A stretch of DNA of 64,000 nucleotides, taken from Chitinophagales bacterium. GTDB lineage: Bacteria > Bacteroidota > Bacteroidia > Chitinophagales > CAIOSU01. Below the pieces are notes generated by a model. The model made no database searches. It was not told the DNA's origin and saw only the letters and a list, made by a program, of their open reading frames with translations. Positions 25,786 to 34,890 of this stretch are shown here, piece after piece. The position numbers were made by a program, and so were the translations under genes. Each line of letters begins with the position of its first letter. The first letter of the stretch is position 1. Location: contig JBBDNB010000001.1 in the NCBI GenBank assembly GCA_040877935.1, positions 62,001 through 126,000 on the forward strand, written 5' to 3'.

Positions 25786-26595
25786 ATGAAAATCAATACG
25801 CTTGTTTTATCAGTAATACTGCTTTTCACAGGAAGTGTTTTTCAGGCCTGTAATAAAGATGATGACAGTGGGGGCGGCAGCTGGTTTAATGTTTTTAGTA
25901 TAGAAGACGATAAGGAAATTGGCGCACAGTTGGATGCCGAAATTCGCAGCAAACCACAGGAATATCCTATACTCAATGAAAATGATCACCAGCCGGCATA
26001 TCAATACATCAAGGATCTGCGTGATGAAATTTTAATTTCGGAAAATGTAGCGTACAGAAATGAATTTGAATGGAAAGTAACCATTATTAATGATGATGTA
26101 TTGAATGCATTTGTAGCTCCGGGCGGCTACATTTATGTTTATACCGGGTTGATCAAATACCTCGACTCAAAAGATGAACTGGCAGGTGTTTTAGGTCATG
26201 AAATTGCCCATGCAGATCTACGGCATTCAACAGAAGCACTGACCAAACAAACCAGTATTTCACTTGTAGCAGAAGTTTTATTGGGCGAAAATCAAGGTGC
26301 AATAACTGAATTGGCCCAGGGTTTGCTAGCGCTAAAATTTAGTCGGAGTAATGAAAGCGAAGCAGATGAATTCAGTGTGGTTTATTTGTGTGAAACCAAA
26401 TACAATGCATCAGGAGCAGCTGGTTTTTTTGAAAAATTAGATGCCGAGGGAGGACAACGTCCCCTGGAGTTTTTAAGCACACATCCCAACCCGGACAACA
26501 GGGTTGTTGCGATTAATGACAAAGAAACTGAATTGGGTTGCTCTGGAGATGTTACGATTTCAGATTATGATGACCTGAAAAACAGTTTGCCTTAA
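25786..26595 (+). CDS. M48 family metalloprotease, lipoprotein
   Basis: Zinc endopeptidase anchored in the envelope, of the BepA/LoiP-like group that degrades misfolded outer-membrane proteins. The 269 aa begin with a lipoprotein signal and lipobox FQAC (Cys22). The zinc site is HEIAH (138-142), and the third ligand Glu is in SNESEADEF. The segment FVAPGGYIYVYTGLI before the active site and THPNPDNR near the end are also typical. The stop codon abuts that of the convergent pcrA gene, so termination of both must happen in coding DNA. Confidence 0.92.
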   Translation: MKINTLVLSVILLFTGSVFQACNKDDDSGGGSWFNVFSIEDDKEIGAQLDAEIRSKPQEYPILNENDHQPAYQYIKDLRDEILISENVAYRNEFEWKVTIINDDVLNAFVAPGGYIYVYTGLIKYLDSKDELAGVLGHEIAHADLRHSTEALTKQTSISLVAEVLLGENQGAITELAQGLLALKFSRSNESEADEFSVVYLCETKYNASGAAGFFEKLDAEGGQRPLEFLSTHPNPDNRVVAINDKETELGCSGDVTISDYDDLKNSLP

Positions 26596-28893
26596 TCACA
26601 CTGACTTATTGCGAATCTTCAACTTGGCAAATTTGAGCATCACTTTCTTTTGTCCCAAACCATTGAAGTGAATCGTAGCAATTTTATTGGGTCCATTGCC
26701 CTCTACATTCAATACTTTTCCAAAGCCGAATTTCATATGCTCTACTTCCATACCGCTCTGTAACTCTGCAGTATCATCGGGCTTAAAGTCACTGGAAGCT
26801 TGGTGTTTTGGTTTGGGAGGAGGCGCAGCTTGAGGCTTCACCACATGCCTTTTTTCACGACTGCCGCTCTCAAAACTCCCCCAGGGATTTCTTATATCGC
26901 GTGGAATACCGGTGCTCACCTCAGGTCTTCTGCCAATTGATTCTGTCAATTCAATTGGAATATCTTCCAAAAAACGGCTGGGTTCCTGATATTGCAAATC
27001 GCCAAAGCGATAGCGGGTAGTGGCATAGGACAGGCTAAGTCGTTGCTTGGCACGAGTGGCTGCCACATAAAATAACCTGCGCTCTTCCTCCAGTTCTTCG
27101 CGCGAATTCATAGCCATTTGCGATGGAAAAAGGTTTTCTTCCATGCCTACTACAAATACATTCTCAAACTCAAGACCTTTGGCAGCGTGAATGGTCATCA
27201 GTTTCACACGCTCTTCATCACCTTCTTTTTCATCCTGATCAGTAAGCAGACTAACGTTTTGTAAATAGGCACCCAGTCCACGGTCAGACGGTAAATCTTC
27301 GTCCTGAACTACCTCATCCTGCTCAGCAAATTCTTTTATGCCATTGAGCAATTCCTGTATGTTTTCAAATCGGCTAAGCCCCTCTACGGTTTTGTCAGAT
27401 CCCAATTCCTGCAGCAATTTAGTGGATTTTGCAATGTGCATAGCAAGTTCAAAAGCATCTTTGTCTTTTAACATTGTCTGGAAGCTCTTGATCATGTTTA
27501 CAAAGTCGCTGATTTGATTTACAACGCGTGAACTCAACGGGTAGATCTGAATGTTTTCAATCACTTGCCAAATGCTTCTACCGTGCTCATTGGCAATTAC
27601 GGTTAATTTTTCAACAGTTGTTTGTCCAATTCCACGTTTGGGATAATTGATCACCCTTCTCAGCGATTCCTCATCTTTAGGGTTGACAACAAGTTTAAGA
27701 TAGGCCACAAGGTCTTTCACTTCTTTGCGCTGATAAAAAGAAAGTCCTCCGTAAATTTTATAAGGGATATTCAATCGCCTTAAACCTTCTTCAAAAGACC
27801 GCGACTGTGCATTGGTGCGGTAGAGAATGGCAAATTCACTTGCGGGAATTCGCTCATGGGTTCTGAGGTCTTGAATTTCTGCTGATATCTGTCTGCCTTC
27901 TTCACTATCAGAAACTGTAGCTCTTATTTTTATGCGGTCACCATCTTGGTTTTCAGTCCATATGGTTTTGGGCAGTTGATTTTTGTTTTTGGAAATTATT
28001 TCATTGGCAGCTTTTACGATTTGCTGGCTAGAGCGGTAGTTTTGCTCCAGTTTAAAGACTTTCAAATCCGGATAGTCGCGCTCAAAATTCAGGATGTTTT
28101 GAATATTGGCCCCCCTGAAAGAATAAATGCTTTGCGCATCATCTCCCACGACACAGATATTTTGAAAGCGATCTGCCAAAGTTTTGGTAATAAGGTATTG
28201 TGCAAAATTGGTATCCTGATACTCATCAATTAGTATGTAGCGAAACTTGTCCTGGTATTTGAGCAAAATATCCGGGTACTTGTTGATCAGTTCATAGGTT
28301 TTCATCAGCAAATCGTCAAAATCCATTGCGCCCGACTGAAAACATCTTTGCGCATAGATTTCATAGATTTTGCCGATTTTCGGCCTTCCATTGGATTCGT
28401 CTTCTGATGTGAGATCGGGGTTAGACTGGTATGCCTGAGGGCCAATTAAACTATTTTTTGCATTGGAAATGCGAAACTGCACAATATTTGCTTTGTACAG
28501 TTTATCATTTAGACCTTGTTCTTTTACAATATTTTTGATCAGGTTTCTGCTGTCTTGTGTATCGTAAATCGAAAAATTGGAAGGATAGCCAATGCGATCT
28601 GATTCTACACGCAGTATTCTTGCAAAAACGGAGTGAAAAGTTCCCATCCAGATATTCCTTGCTTCCATGCCCTTGATCTGCTCAATGCGCTCGCGCATTT
28701 CACGTGCAGCTTTATTGGTGAAGGTCAGTGAAAGAATATTAAAAGGGTCGATGCCTTGTTCTATCAAATGTGCAATTCTATAGGTGAGCACCCGGGTTTT
28801 CCCTGATCCCGGGCCAGCAATAATCATCAGCGGGCCTTCAATATGCTTTACAGCTTTTCTTTGCGATTCATTTAGTTCTTTGAGATAATCCAT
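26596..28893 (-). CDS. pcrA: UvrD/PcrA-type DNA helicase
   Basis: Superfamily 1A 3'-5' helicase for repair and replication. The 765 aa include motif Q (LNESQRKAV), Walker A GPGSGKTR, motif Ia FTNKAAREM, the DEYQDTN box, GDDAQSIYSFRGA, ATR motif VAATRAKQRL and the TIHAAKGLEF motif. The last 60 residues (GMEVEHMKFGFGKV) form the Tudor-like domain that binds RNA polymerase in PcrA/UvrD. Start MDYLKELNESQ agrees with the family. Monocistronic as far as visible, ending against the convergent protease gene. Confidence 0.96.
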   Translation of the reverse strand: MDYLKELNESQRKAVKHIEGPLMIIAGPGSGKTRVLTYRIAHLIEQGIDPFNILSLTFTNKAAREMRERIEQIKGMEARNIWMGTFHSVFARILRVESDRIGYPSNFSIYDTQDSRNLIKNIVKEQGLNDKLYKANIVQFRISNAKNSLIGPQAYQSNPDLTSEDESNGRPKIGKIYEIYAQRCFQSGAMDFDDLLMKTYELINKYPDILLKYQDKFRYILIDEYQDTNFAQYLITKTLADRFQNICVVGDDAQSIYSFRGANIQNILNFERDYPDLKVFKLEQNYRSSQQIVKAANEIISKNKNQLPKTIWTENQDGDRIKIRATVSDSEEGRQISAEIQDLRTHERIPASEFAILYRTNAQSRSFEEGLRRLNIPYKIYGGLSFYQRKEVKDLVAYLKLVVNPKDEESLRRVINYPKRGIGQTTVEKLTVIANEHGRSIWQVIENIQIYPLSSRVVNQISDFVNMIKSFQTMLKDKDAFELAMHIAKSTKLLQELGSDKTVEGLSRFENIQELLNGIKEFAEQDEVVQDEDLPSDRGLGAYLQNVSLLTDQDEKEGDEERVKLMTIHAAKGLEFENVFVVGMEENLFPSQMAMNSREELEEERRLFYVAATRAKQRLSLSYATTRYRFGDLQYQEPSRFLEDIPIELTESIGRRPEVSTGIPRDIRNPWGSFESGSREKRHVVKPQAAPPPKPKHQASSDFKPDDTAELQSGMEVEHMKFGFGKVLNVEGNGPNKIATIHFNGLGQKKVMLKFAKLKIRNKSV

Positions 28894-29042
28894 TGTTCAA
28901 AATTAAGGGATTTATATGGTAGCACCACAGCATTAACATATAAAGCTGTTTCTAAAAATCATGATTTTGGTACTCTGTAAATTTCCGATTTTCACCAATT
29001 CCCAACAGCTATTGCGGCACTTTTATAAAACTCTAAAAGTAG

Positions 29043-29050
29043 TATATTTG
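29043..29050 (+). promoter_or_regulatory. TAnnTTTG -7 box upstream of the peptide importer operon
   Basis: TATATTTG at 29043-29050, 40 bp before the ATG at 29091, with a TTTT run about 18 bases upstream in place of the TTTG -33 element. Plausible promoter for the binding protein-permease-permease operon. Confidence 0.4.
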
Positions 29051-29090
29051 CCGTTCGTGAACTAAATATTAACAAAGCCAAACCTAGCCT

Positions 29091-30893
29091 ATGAACTGCT
29101 TATTAAATTCGAGTAAATATTTTTTCATTTTGCTAGCCAGCACTCTTTTAATAGGGTGTTCAGGTGAAAGTGAAAATGCTTCTGATTCAGGCGAAGCGGT
29201 AGATGCATCAGCAGAATTCAGCAAAGAATACACCGTTACTTCCAGAGAGCTTTCAGATCCCGAATCCATCAATCTTTTGACCGGCCAGGGCGAATCCACA
29301 ACCTACTTGGGCTACTACATTATGCCCAGCCTTACTGGAGTAGATTTTAAAACTTTGAAAGTAGTTCCTTATTTGGCTAAAGCACTGCCCGAAGTTGAGG
29401 AAAAAGAAGACGGAAGAATTCATATTACCTACGAAATAAGAGAAGAAGCAGTTTGGGACAATGGCGAACCCGTTACAGCAGAAGATGTGGCATTTGGATT
29501 GAAGGTCATTAAAAACCCAAGAGTGGATTGCGAAAGAATTCGCCCCTATTTTGAATTTATAGAGGATGTGAAATTTTATCCTGAAAATCCCAAGAAGTTT
29601 ACCATCATTGGTGATGAAGCCTATATGTTGGCAGAACAGACTTCTGGTGGAATTTATATGTTTCCTCCATACATCTACGATCCGGATGGATTAATGGAAA
29701 AATTTACGGTGAAGCAATTGGCCAGAAATGCAGAGGAACTAAGGGATGATCCGGATATCAAAGCATTTGCCGATCTATTCAATTCGGAAAAATTCGCCAG
29801 AGAAGTAGTGGCAGGCTGTGGCCCTTATGAGCTTGATAAATGGGAAACCAACCAACGCCTGGTACTTAAAAGAAAAGAAAACTGGTGGGGAGATCAACTA
29901 AAAGGATTGCACTCTTTCTTTGACTACCCAAGGCCAGAGAAAATCATTTTTGAAACCATTAATGACGATGCTACGGCCATTACTGCTTTGAAAAGCCAAA
30001 AAGTGGATGTAATGCGCAGTATAGACCCCAAGGTATTTGTAAAGGATTTGCCAAAATCCGAGAAATACAACAAGTATTTCGATTCGCATACGCCAAACTT
30101 CATGGCATACGAATACATTGGCATGCACATGAAAAACCCAAAATTTGAAAGCGTAAAAACCAGAAAGGCATTGGCCTATTTGACTGATGTTCAAAAAATG
30201 CTCAAAACCATATTTTACGGTCTTGGGGAGAGAACCATCGGATTCATCCACCCATCACATGAAGATTTTTACAACGATACCATTACCCCCTATGAATTTA
30301 ATGTGGATAAAGCTCAAAAATTATTGGCAGAAGATGGCTGGGAAGATACAGATGGTGATGGCGTGCTGGATAAAATGATCAACGGTACTAGAACCAATTT
30401 CACCATTCAATTGAATTACAACAATGGAAATCCGAGAAGGGAAAAAATCGCTTTGATTTTTCAGGAGCAGGCCAGAAAAGTGGGTATCAATGTAGATGTT
30501 CGTCCATTGGAATGGTCCGTATTTTTGGAGCGCACCAAAAAGCACGAATTTGAAATGTATATTGGTGGCTGGGTAAGCTCTATTTTAGAAAGCGATCCCA
30601 AGCAAATTTGGCATACAGATTCTTACAATGATGGTTCAAACTATGTAGGATTTGGAGATGCCGAAACCGACCAAATGATTGAAGATTTGAGAAGTGAGTT
30701 GGACAAAGAAAAACGCGCCAAAATTTACAAGCAATTGCAAGTGGTTTTGCATGAAGAAGTTCCTTATATCTTTTTGTACATTACCAAGCAAAGAATTGCC
30801 ATTCACAAAAGGTTTGAAAATGCATACGGAACACCACAGCGCCCAGGTTATTGGAGAGGTGGTTTCAGATTGGCAAGTGAAGTAACTCAATAA
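29091..30893 (+). CDS. ABC transporter substrate-binding lipoprotein, peptide (SBP_bac_5) type
   Basis: Captures peptides or similar ligands and hands them to the two permeases encoded next. The 600 aa begin with a signal and lipobox LIGCS (Cys23). The binding domain follows the DppA/OppA pattern: PYLAKALPEVEE, VWDNGEPVTAEDVAFGLK, GCGPYELDKWETNQRLVLKRKENWW and the C-terminal WGGW-type segment MYIGGWVSSILESDP. Length is a little above the family norm. First gene of a three-gene operon, 15 bp before oppB-like. No ATPase gene follows, so OppD/OppF must come from elsewhere. Confidence 0.92.
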   Translation: MNCLLNSSKYFFILLASTLLIGCSGESENASDSGEAVDASAEFSKEYTVTSRELSDPESINLLTGQGESTTYLGYYIMPSLTGVDFKTLKVVPYLAKALPEVEEKEDGRIHITYEIREEAVWDNGEPVTAEDVAFGLKVIKNPRVDCERIRPYFEFIEDVKFYPENPKKFTIIGDEAYMLAEQTSGGIYMFPPYIYDPDGLMEKFTVKQLARNAEELRDDPDIKAFADLFNSEKFAREVVAGCGPYELDKWETNQRLVLKRKENWWGDQLKGLHSFFDYPRPEKIIFETINDDATAITALKSQKVDVMRSIDPKVFVKDLPKSEKYNKYFDSHTPNFMAYEYIGMHMKNPKFESVKTRKALAYLTDVQKMLKTIFYGLGERTIGFIHPSHEDFYNDTITPYEFNVDKAQKLLAEDGWEDTDGDGVLDKMINGTRTNFTIQLNYNNGNPRREKIALIFQEQARKVGINVDVRPLEWSVFLERTKKHEFEMYIGGWVSSILESDPKQIWHTDSYNDGSNYVGFGDAETDQMIEDLRSELDKEKRAKIYKQLQVVLHEEVPYIFLYITKQRIAIHKRFENAYGTPQRPGYWRGGFRLASEVTQ

Positions 30894-30908
30894 GATCCAA
30901 GCCTAAGC

Positions 30909-32369
30909 ATGTTAAAGTATATTGTAAAAAGGATATTGATATTTATCCCCACGCTGATAGCCATATCGCTACTCACCTTTATGATTAGTGTGTATGCACC
31001 CGGAGACCCTGTTTCATTAATGCTGAACGAGTCGGGTGGTGATGGACAATTGGCCGATAAACTTTCGGGTGAAAAGGCATACCAAGACATGCGCAGAAAG
31101 CTGGGTTTGAATTTGCCTGTTTTTTATTTTGCGTTGGGCAGTTCTGCCAGTTCCGATACTCTTTACCGCATTCCCAAAAGATTTCACAGAGAGACGCTGG
31201 ACAATCTAGTGAGCCTGTATGGAAATTGGGAGCAAATCATCAATTACTACCACACTATCCAAGATTTGGAATTGGATGTATTTGCCACTACAAAGGATAC
31301 CGTAGCGCAAGATGTAATTTACCTTAAAGAAAGGCTCAACAATTTATACCTGAATTACAAACCCGATGAAGTAGAACGCTATGTAAGCGAAATTTATACA
31401 AGGGTAACGAGCAAGCCGGAATTGGCACATTTAGAGGCAAAAGCCACCACACTGAAAAACAGCTACAATGCGGTGGTAAATGAAGCTACACCTTATAAAA
31501 ATTATATCCCTGCATTTCGGATTTATCCTAAAAACCAGTACCACCGCTGGTTGTTTGGCGATGGCCATTGGCTGACTGGAAAAGGAGCTGAAAATACCAA
31601 AGGTGTAATTCGAGGTGATTTTGGAATTTCCTACCAAGATAAAAGACCTATCAATACTGTTTTGGGCGAGCGCATCAAATGGACCATGTTGATTTCATTG
31701 ATCTCAATCTTTTTGACCTACATAATAGCCGTTCCCATTGGGGTTTATTCGGCCGTAAATAAAGGATCGTTCATTGACAATTCCTTCACCACTGGATTGT
31801 TTATCCTTTACTCATTGCCCAGTTTCTGGGTCGCGACCTTATTGATTTTCTTTTTTGGAGGAGGCGACTATTTTTCATGGTTTCCCACTTATGGATTGGG
31901 AAACGTGCCAGAAGGAGCTTCTTTTTGGGAAGTAATAAGAGTTAGAGGTTACCACTTGATTTTGCCAGTTTTCTGTTGGACGTACGGCAGTTTTGCTTTT
32001 CTTTCCAGGCAAATGCGCGGGGGGATGCTCTCGGTTGTCGGTCAAGATTATATCCGCACGGCCTATGCCAAAGGATTGGAAAAAAGAACCGTAATCTGGA
32101 AACATGCTTTTAGAAATTCCCTATTGCCCGTGATTACTTTGTTTGCCAATGTATTCCCATTGATGATTGGAGGTTCGGTAGTATTAGAGGTAATTTTCAC
32201 CATTCCCGGTATGGGAAAATGGGGATATGATGCAATTATAGCAAGGGATTACCCTGTAGTATTTGCCGTAATGATGCTTTCTGCAACATTGACCATTGTT
32301 GGCTATTTGGTTGCGGATATTTTATATGCCGCCATCGATCCCAGAATTTCATTTTCAAATAAGAAATAA
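30909..32369 (+). CDS. ABC transporter permease, OppB/DppB type, with enlarged loop
   Basis: Inner-membrane permease of 486 aa. The first helix (about 8-28) is followed by some 225 residues of mostly soluble sequence before the permease core starts near 256 (WTMLISLISIFLTYIIAVPI), whereas OppB normally has about 70. The EAA loop that contacts the ATPase is readable (YIRTAYAKGLEKRTVIWKHAFRN, about 20 residues before a helix pair). It ends normally in IDPRISF. The insert would lie in the periplasm next to the binding protein. Operonic with 29091 and 32376. Confidence 0.9.
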   Translation: MLKYIVKRILIFIPTLIAISLLTFMISVYAPGDPVSLMLNESGGDGQLADKLSGEKAYQDMRRKLGLNLPVFYFALGSSASSDTLYRIPKRFHRETLDNLVSLYGNWEQIINYYHTIQDLELDVFATTKDTVAQDVIYLKERLNNLYLNYKPDEVERYVSEIYTRVTSKPELAHLEAKATTLKNSYNAVVNEATPYKNYIPAFRIYPKNQYHRWLFGDGHWLTGKGAENTKGVIRGDFGISYQDKRPINTVLGERIKWTMLISLISIFLTYIIAVPIGVYSAVNKGSFIDNSFTTGLFILYSLPSFWVATLLIFFFGGGDYFSWFPTYGLGNVPEGASFWEVIRVRGYHLILPVFCWTYGSFAFLSRQMRGGMLSVVGQDYIRTAYAKGLEKRTVIWKHAFRNSLLPVITLFANVFPLMIGGSVVLEVIFTIPGMGKWGYDAIIARDYPVVFAVMMLSATLTIVGYLVADILYAAIDPRISFSNKK

Positions 32370-32375
32370 TGCTCC

Positions 32376-33734
32376 ATGTTTTTCAAGCTGTTTAAAAGAA
32401 GAAAGAAAGTAGAAGAAGCAATGGATCAAGCTGCTGAAGGGCAAAGGGAAATTGTGAATAAATCGCTGGATCAAAGCTTTAAGGCTTATGTGGTGCGTCA
32501 GTTCAGGAAAAATAAACTGGCTTTGTTTTCTTTTTACTTTGCTTCCATTTTGGCATTTATCGCATTATTTGCAGATTTTATTGCCAATGAAAAACCCTTG
32601 GTGGCGCAATATGAAGATGAGATTTTCTTCCCTGTGTTACGCGATTACTCTGTATCCATGGGATTTGCCGAATGGCCTACGCAATTTCAGAATATTACCT
32701 GGAGCGAATTGGAATACGATTGGGTCGTTTGGCCTTTGATTCCTTATCTGCCACAGAATATGGACTTTATGAACAGTCAATTTGTAAGTCCGCTGGAGGA
32801 ACAGGAAGTGAAGTCGCTAAGGTGGAAACACTGGATGGGCACCGATGCGCTGGGCAGGGATGTACTGTCGGGAATGATTCACGGTACGCGCATTGCCTTT
32901 TTGGTAGGGATTATTTCCATGAGCATTTCGGGCTTTATCGGCATTTTTTTGGGAGCACTGGCCGGCTATTTTGGCGATGATAGACTGAAAGTTTCCAGGG
33001 CTAAATTTTTCCTGAATATCCTATTTATCGTGCTGGGTTTTTACTACGGATTTGGAGTGAGAAGTTTGACATTAGAAGAAGCTTTCTCTACTTCCATTGG
33101 TGGCGGAGTTTTTCAAATTTTGATCAGCGTAATGATTGTTACGGTATTTATTGCTTTGGGAAATTTGCTGGCAATACCATTTTCAAAATTGCCCTGGCTC
33201 AAAGGAAAAATGGGCGTGCCAATGGATTTGATAATCACTCGAATGATTGAAATTATCGTTTCCGTTCCCAAATTGATTTTAATCATGTCTATAGTTGCCA
33301 TTGTAAAACCTTCGATTTTCATTGTAATGGTAATCATCGGCTTGACTTCTTGGACAGGCATTGCCCGTTTTATTCGCGCGGAATTGCTCAAAGTGCGCAA
33401 CCTTGAATTTATGGAAGCTGCTAATGCGCTGGGATTTTCAAATTTCAGAAGCCTTTTAAAACATGCCATACCCAATGCGCTTTCTCCGGTATTTATTGCC
33501 ATTGCCTTTGGTATCGCTGCTGCAATTTTAATTGAATCTACGCTGTCGTTCCTTGGAATCGGGGTGTCTGCAGAAACCATTACCTGGGGAAAACTACTCT
33601 CTATTGCGCGAAGTGCTCCTGATGCTTGGTGGCTGGCTATCTTCCCTGGTTTTGCCATTTTCATCACCGTTACTATTTTCAACCTTATTGGCGAAGGCCT
33701 TACAGATGCATTGGATCCGAGGTTGAAGAAGTAA
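32376..33734 (+). CDS. ABC transporter permease, OppC/DppC type, enlarged
   Basis: Second permease, 452 aa against about 300 for OppC. N-terminal basic cytoplasmic part, helix near 48-70, then about 100 residues of periplasmic loop, the conserved HWMGTDALGRDVLSGMIHG at about 150-170, and a further insert (about 205-270) with two extra hydrophobic segments. The EAA region is LEFMEAANALGFSNFRSLLKHAIPN. It ends in ALDPRLKK. It begins 6 bp after the first permease gene. Both permeases being enlarged suggests matched periplasmic contacts. Confidence 0.9.
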   Translation: MFFKLFKRRKKVEEAMDQAAEGQREIVNKSLDQSFKAYVVRQFRKNKLALFSFYFASILAFIALFADFIANEKPLVAQYEDEIFFPVLRDYSVSMGFAEWPTQFQNITWSELEYDWVVWPLIPYLPQNMDFMNSQFVSPLEEQEVKSLRWKHWMGTDALGRDVLSGMIHGTRIAFLVGIISMSISGFIGIFLGALAGYFGDDRLKVSRAKFFLNILFIVLGFYYGFGVRSLTLEEAFSTSIGGGVFQILISVMIVTVFIALGNLLAIPFSKLPWLKGKMGVPMDLIITRMIEIIVSVPKLILIMSIVAIVKPSIFIVMVIIGLTSWTGIARFIRAELLKVRNLEFMEAANALGFSNFRSLLKHAIPNALSPVFIAIAFGIAAAILIESTLSFLGIGVSAETITWGKLLSIARSAPDAWWLAIFPGFAIFITVTIFNLIGEGLTDALDPRLKK

Positions 33735-33735
33735 A

Positions 33736-34045
33736 AACCTGAGTTCGGAAATTATTTATTCCTCAGAATGCCAGAAAATAGTGAGATTCGACTGGAAATA
33801 TTGATGGAATAGCGGGCTATTTTGAGATATTTCCGGGAAGAAGATTGCTGTTTTCTGGCATTTGAAATCCATAAAACGCAATTTGCTGCGTTGCATTTGC
33901 TTGGTTTATCCCGATAGACCTTCACAAATGCGCCTTGCCTATTACGTTTTAATGAATTTCCCCGCCTGTCCGCCCGGCCAAACCATTCGGACGGGCATGA
34001 AGCATTCGGGCAGGTGAGCTTTTAAATAATTATCGAACTCAGGTT
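33736..34045. repeat. dispersed palindromic element, long copy with inserted centre
   Basis: The ends form a 12-bp perfect inverted repeat, AACCTGAGTTCG (33736-33747) and CGAACTCAGGTT (34034-34045). Just inside, AAATTATTTATT on the left pairs with TTTAAATAATTAT on the right. The same arms make compact elements at 42205 and 52340. In this copy about 230 bases of other DNA separate the arms. That DNA holds a further inverted repeat (AATGCCAGAAAA 33767-33778 with TTTTCTGGCATT 33851-33862) and a GC-rich stretch near 33961-34015. No ORF was seen. It fills most of the 463-bp gap after the permease operon. Confidence 0.75.
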
Positions 34046-34197
34046 AAAACACATAACTTTTTTACTGTTTTTCCGTATTATTGAGAGTGACAACAACTGA
34101 ATATTGAAACGATATAATTCATTCAACGAACATTTTCACATAATTCAGGGTTAGATATTTACGCTCAATACCTGGGTTAATATCCAAAAATAAAACA

Positions 34198-34824
34198 ATG
34201 GCAAAAGCATTACTCCTACTTTTAATATTTTCATTTACAGGTATTTTATATGCCCAGGAATACGAGCCACGTCCAGAAAAAATGGATGCTGGGAATTTTG
34301 AAATGCATTATTATCAAAAGCCCGGGAGCATCAGCTTGCACTTGAGCAATTTTATGTTTGGCGATGTGAAATCGGTTTCTATGCCCATTACTCTAAATCC
34401 ACAGATCACTGTTTTGAAGAATTTCACAATGGGACCTAGCTTTACTTATTTCAAATCAAAGTATGTTTATCAGGCAGCACATAATGTTCAGGTTTGGGAA
34501 AACAGCGATGAAACTTATCGCAGCCTAATGCCGGCAATCAGGGGTGAATATCACATTACACCACTTTTGGACAAGATTATTAACAAGCCTATTCAAGCCA
34601 TGTATGTAGATGTTTACCTACAATCATGGGTGGGTTATCAATTTGTGACGGGAGAAGCCGGAACAGCAGAAAAACCGAATTACAAAGATGAATACCAGGA
34701 TTGGCGAGGGGGCATTGGTATTGGTGTGCGCACGATGCTTTTGCCATTTATGGGTATTTTCCTGGAAGTGGGTTATTCCCGAATCGGATATGGTAGTTTT
34801 GGTCTGAGTTTTAAATTGAAATAA
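34198..34824 (+). CDS. secreted, probably outer-membrane beta-barrel protein, 208 aa
   Basis: Not recognised by name. Signal peptide 1-20 (MAKALLLLLIFSFTGILYAQ). The rest shows alternating hydrophobic/aromatic strands (FMFGDVKSVSMPITLNP, GIGIGVRTMLLPF, IFLEVGYSRIGYGSFGLSFKLK) and ends in an amphipathic strand, all typical of a small outer-membrane barrel of perhaps eight strands. It stands alone between the palindromic element and a strong terminator. Confidence 0.65.
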   Translation: MAKALLLLLIFSFTGILYAQEYEPRPEKMDAGNFEMHYYQKPGSISLHLSNFMFGDVKSVSMPITLNPQITVLKNFTMGPSFTYFKSKYVYQAAHNVQVWENSDETYRSLMPAIRGEYHITPLLDKIINKPIQAMYVDVYLQSWVGYQFVTGEAGTAEKPNYKDEYQDWRGGIGIGVRTMLLPFMGIFLEVGYSRIGYGSFGLSFKLK

Positions 34825-34835
34825 ATATATCTCAT

Positions 34836-34878
34836 AAAAAGAGTAGGGGGGGGGGGCCGGGCGCCCCTACTTTTTTTT
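34836..34878. terminator. bidirectional terminator with 11-G loop tract
   Basis: Stem AGTAGGGG (34842-34849) and CCCCTACT (34864-34871) with flanking A-run and T8 run, between the convergent genes 34198 and 34891. Eleven consecutive Gs (34846-34856) lie in the stem and loop. Confidence 0.85.
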
Positions 34879-34890
34879 GAAATTCAGCTA

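Noticed and set aside
33113-33682. 189-codon minus-strand ORF in the OppC-like gene
   Set aside because: Antisense to conserved permease helices, so a shadow.
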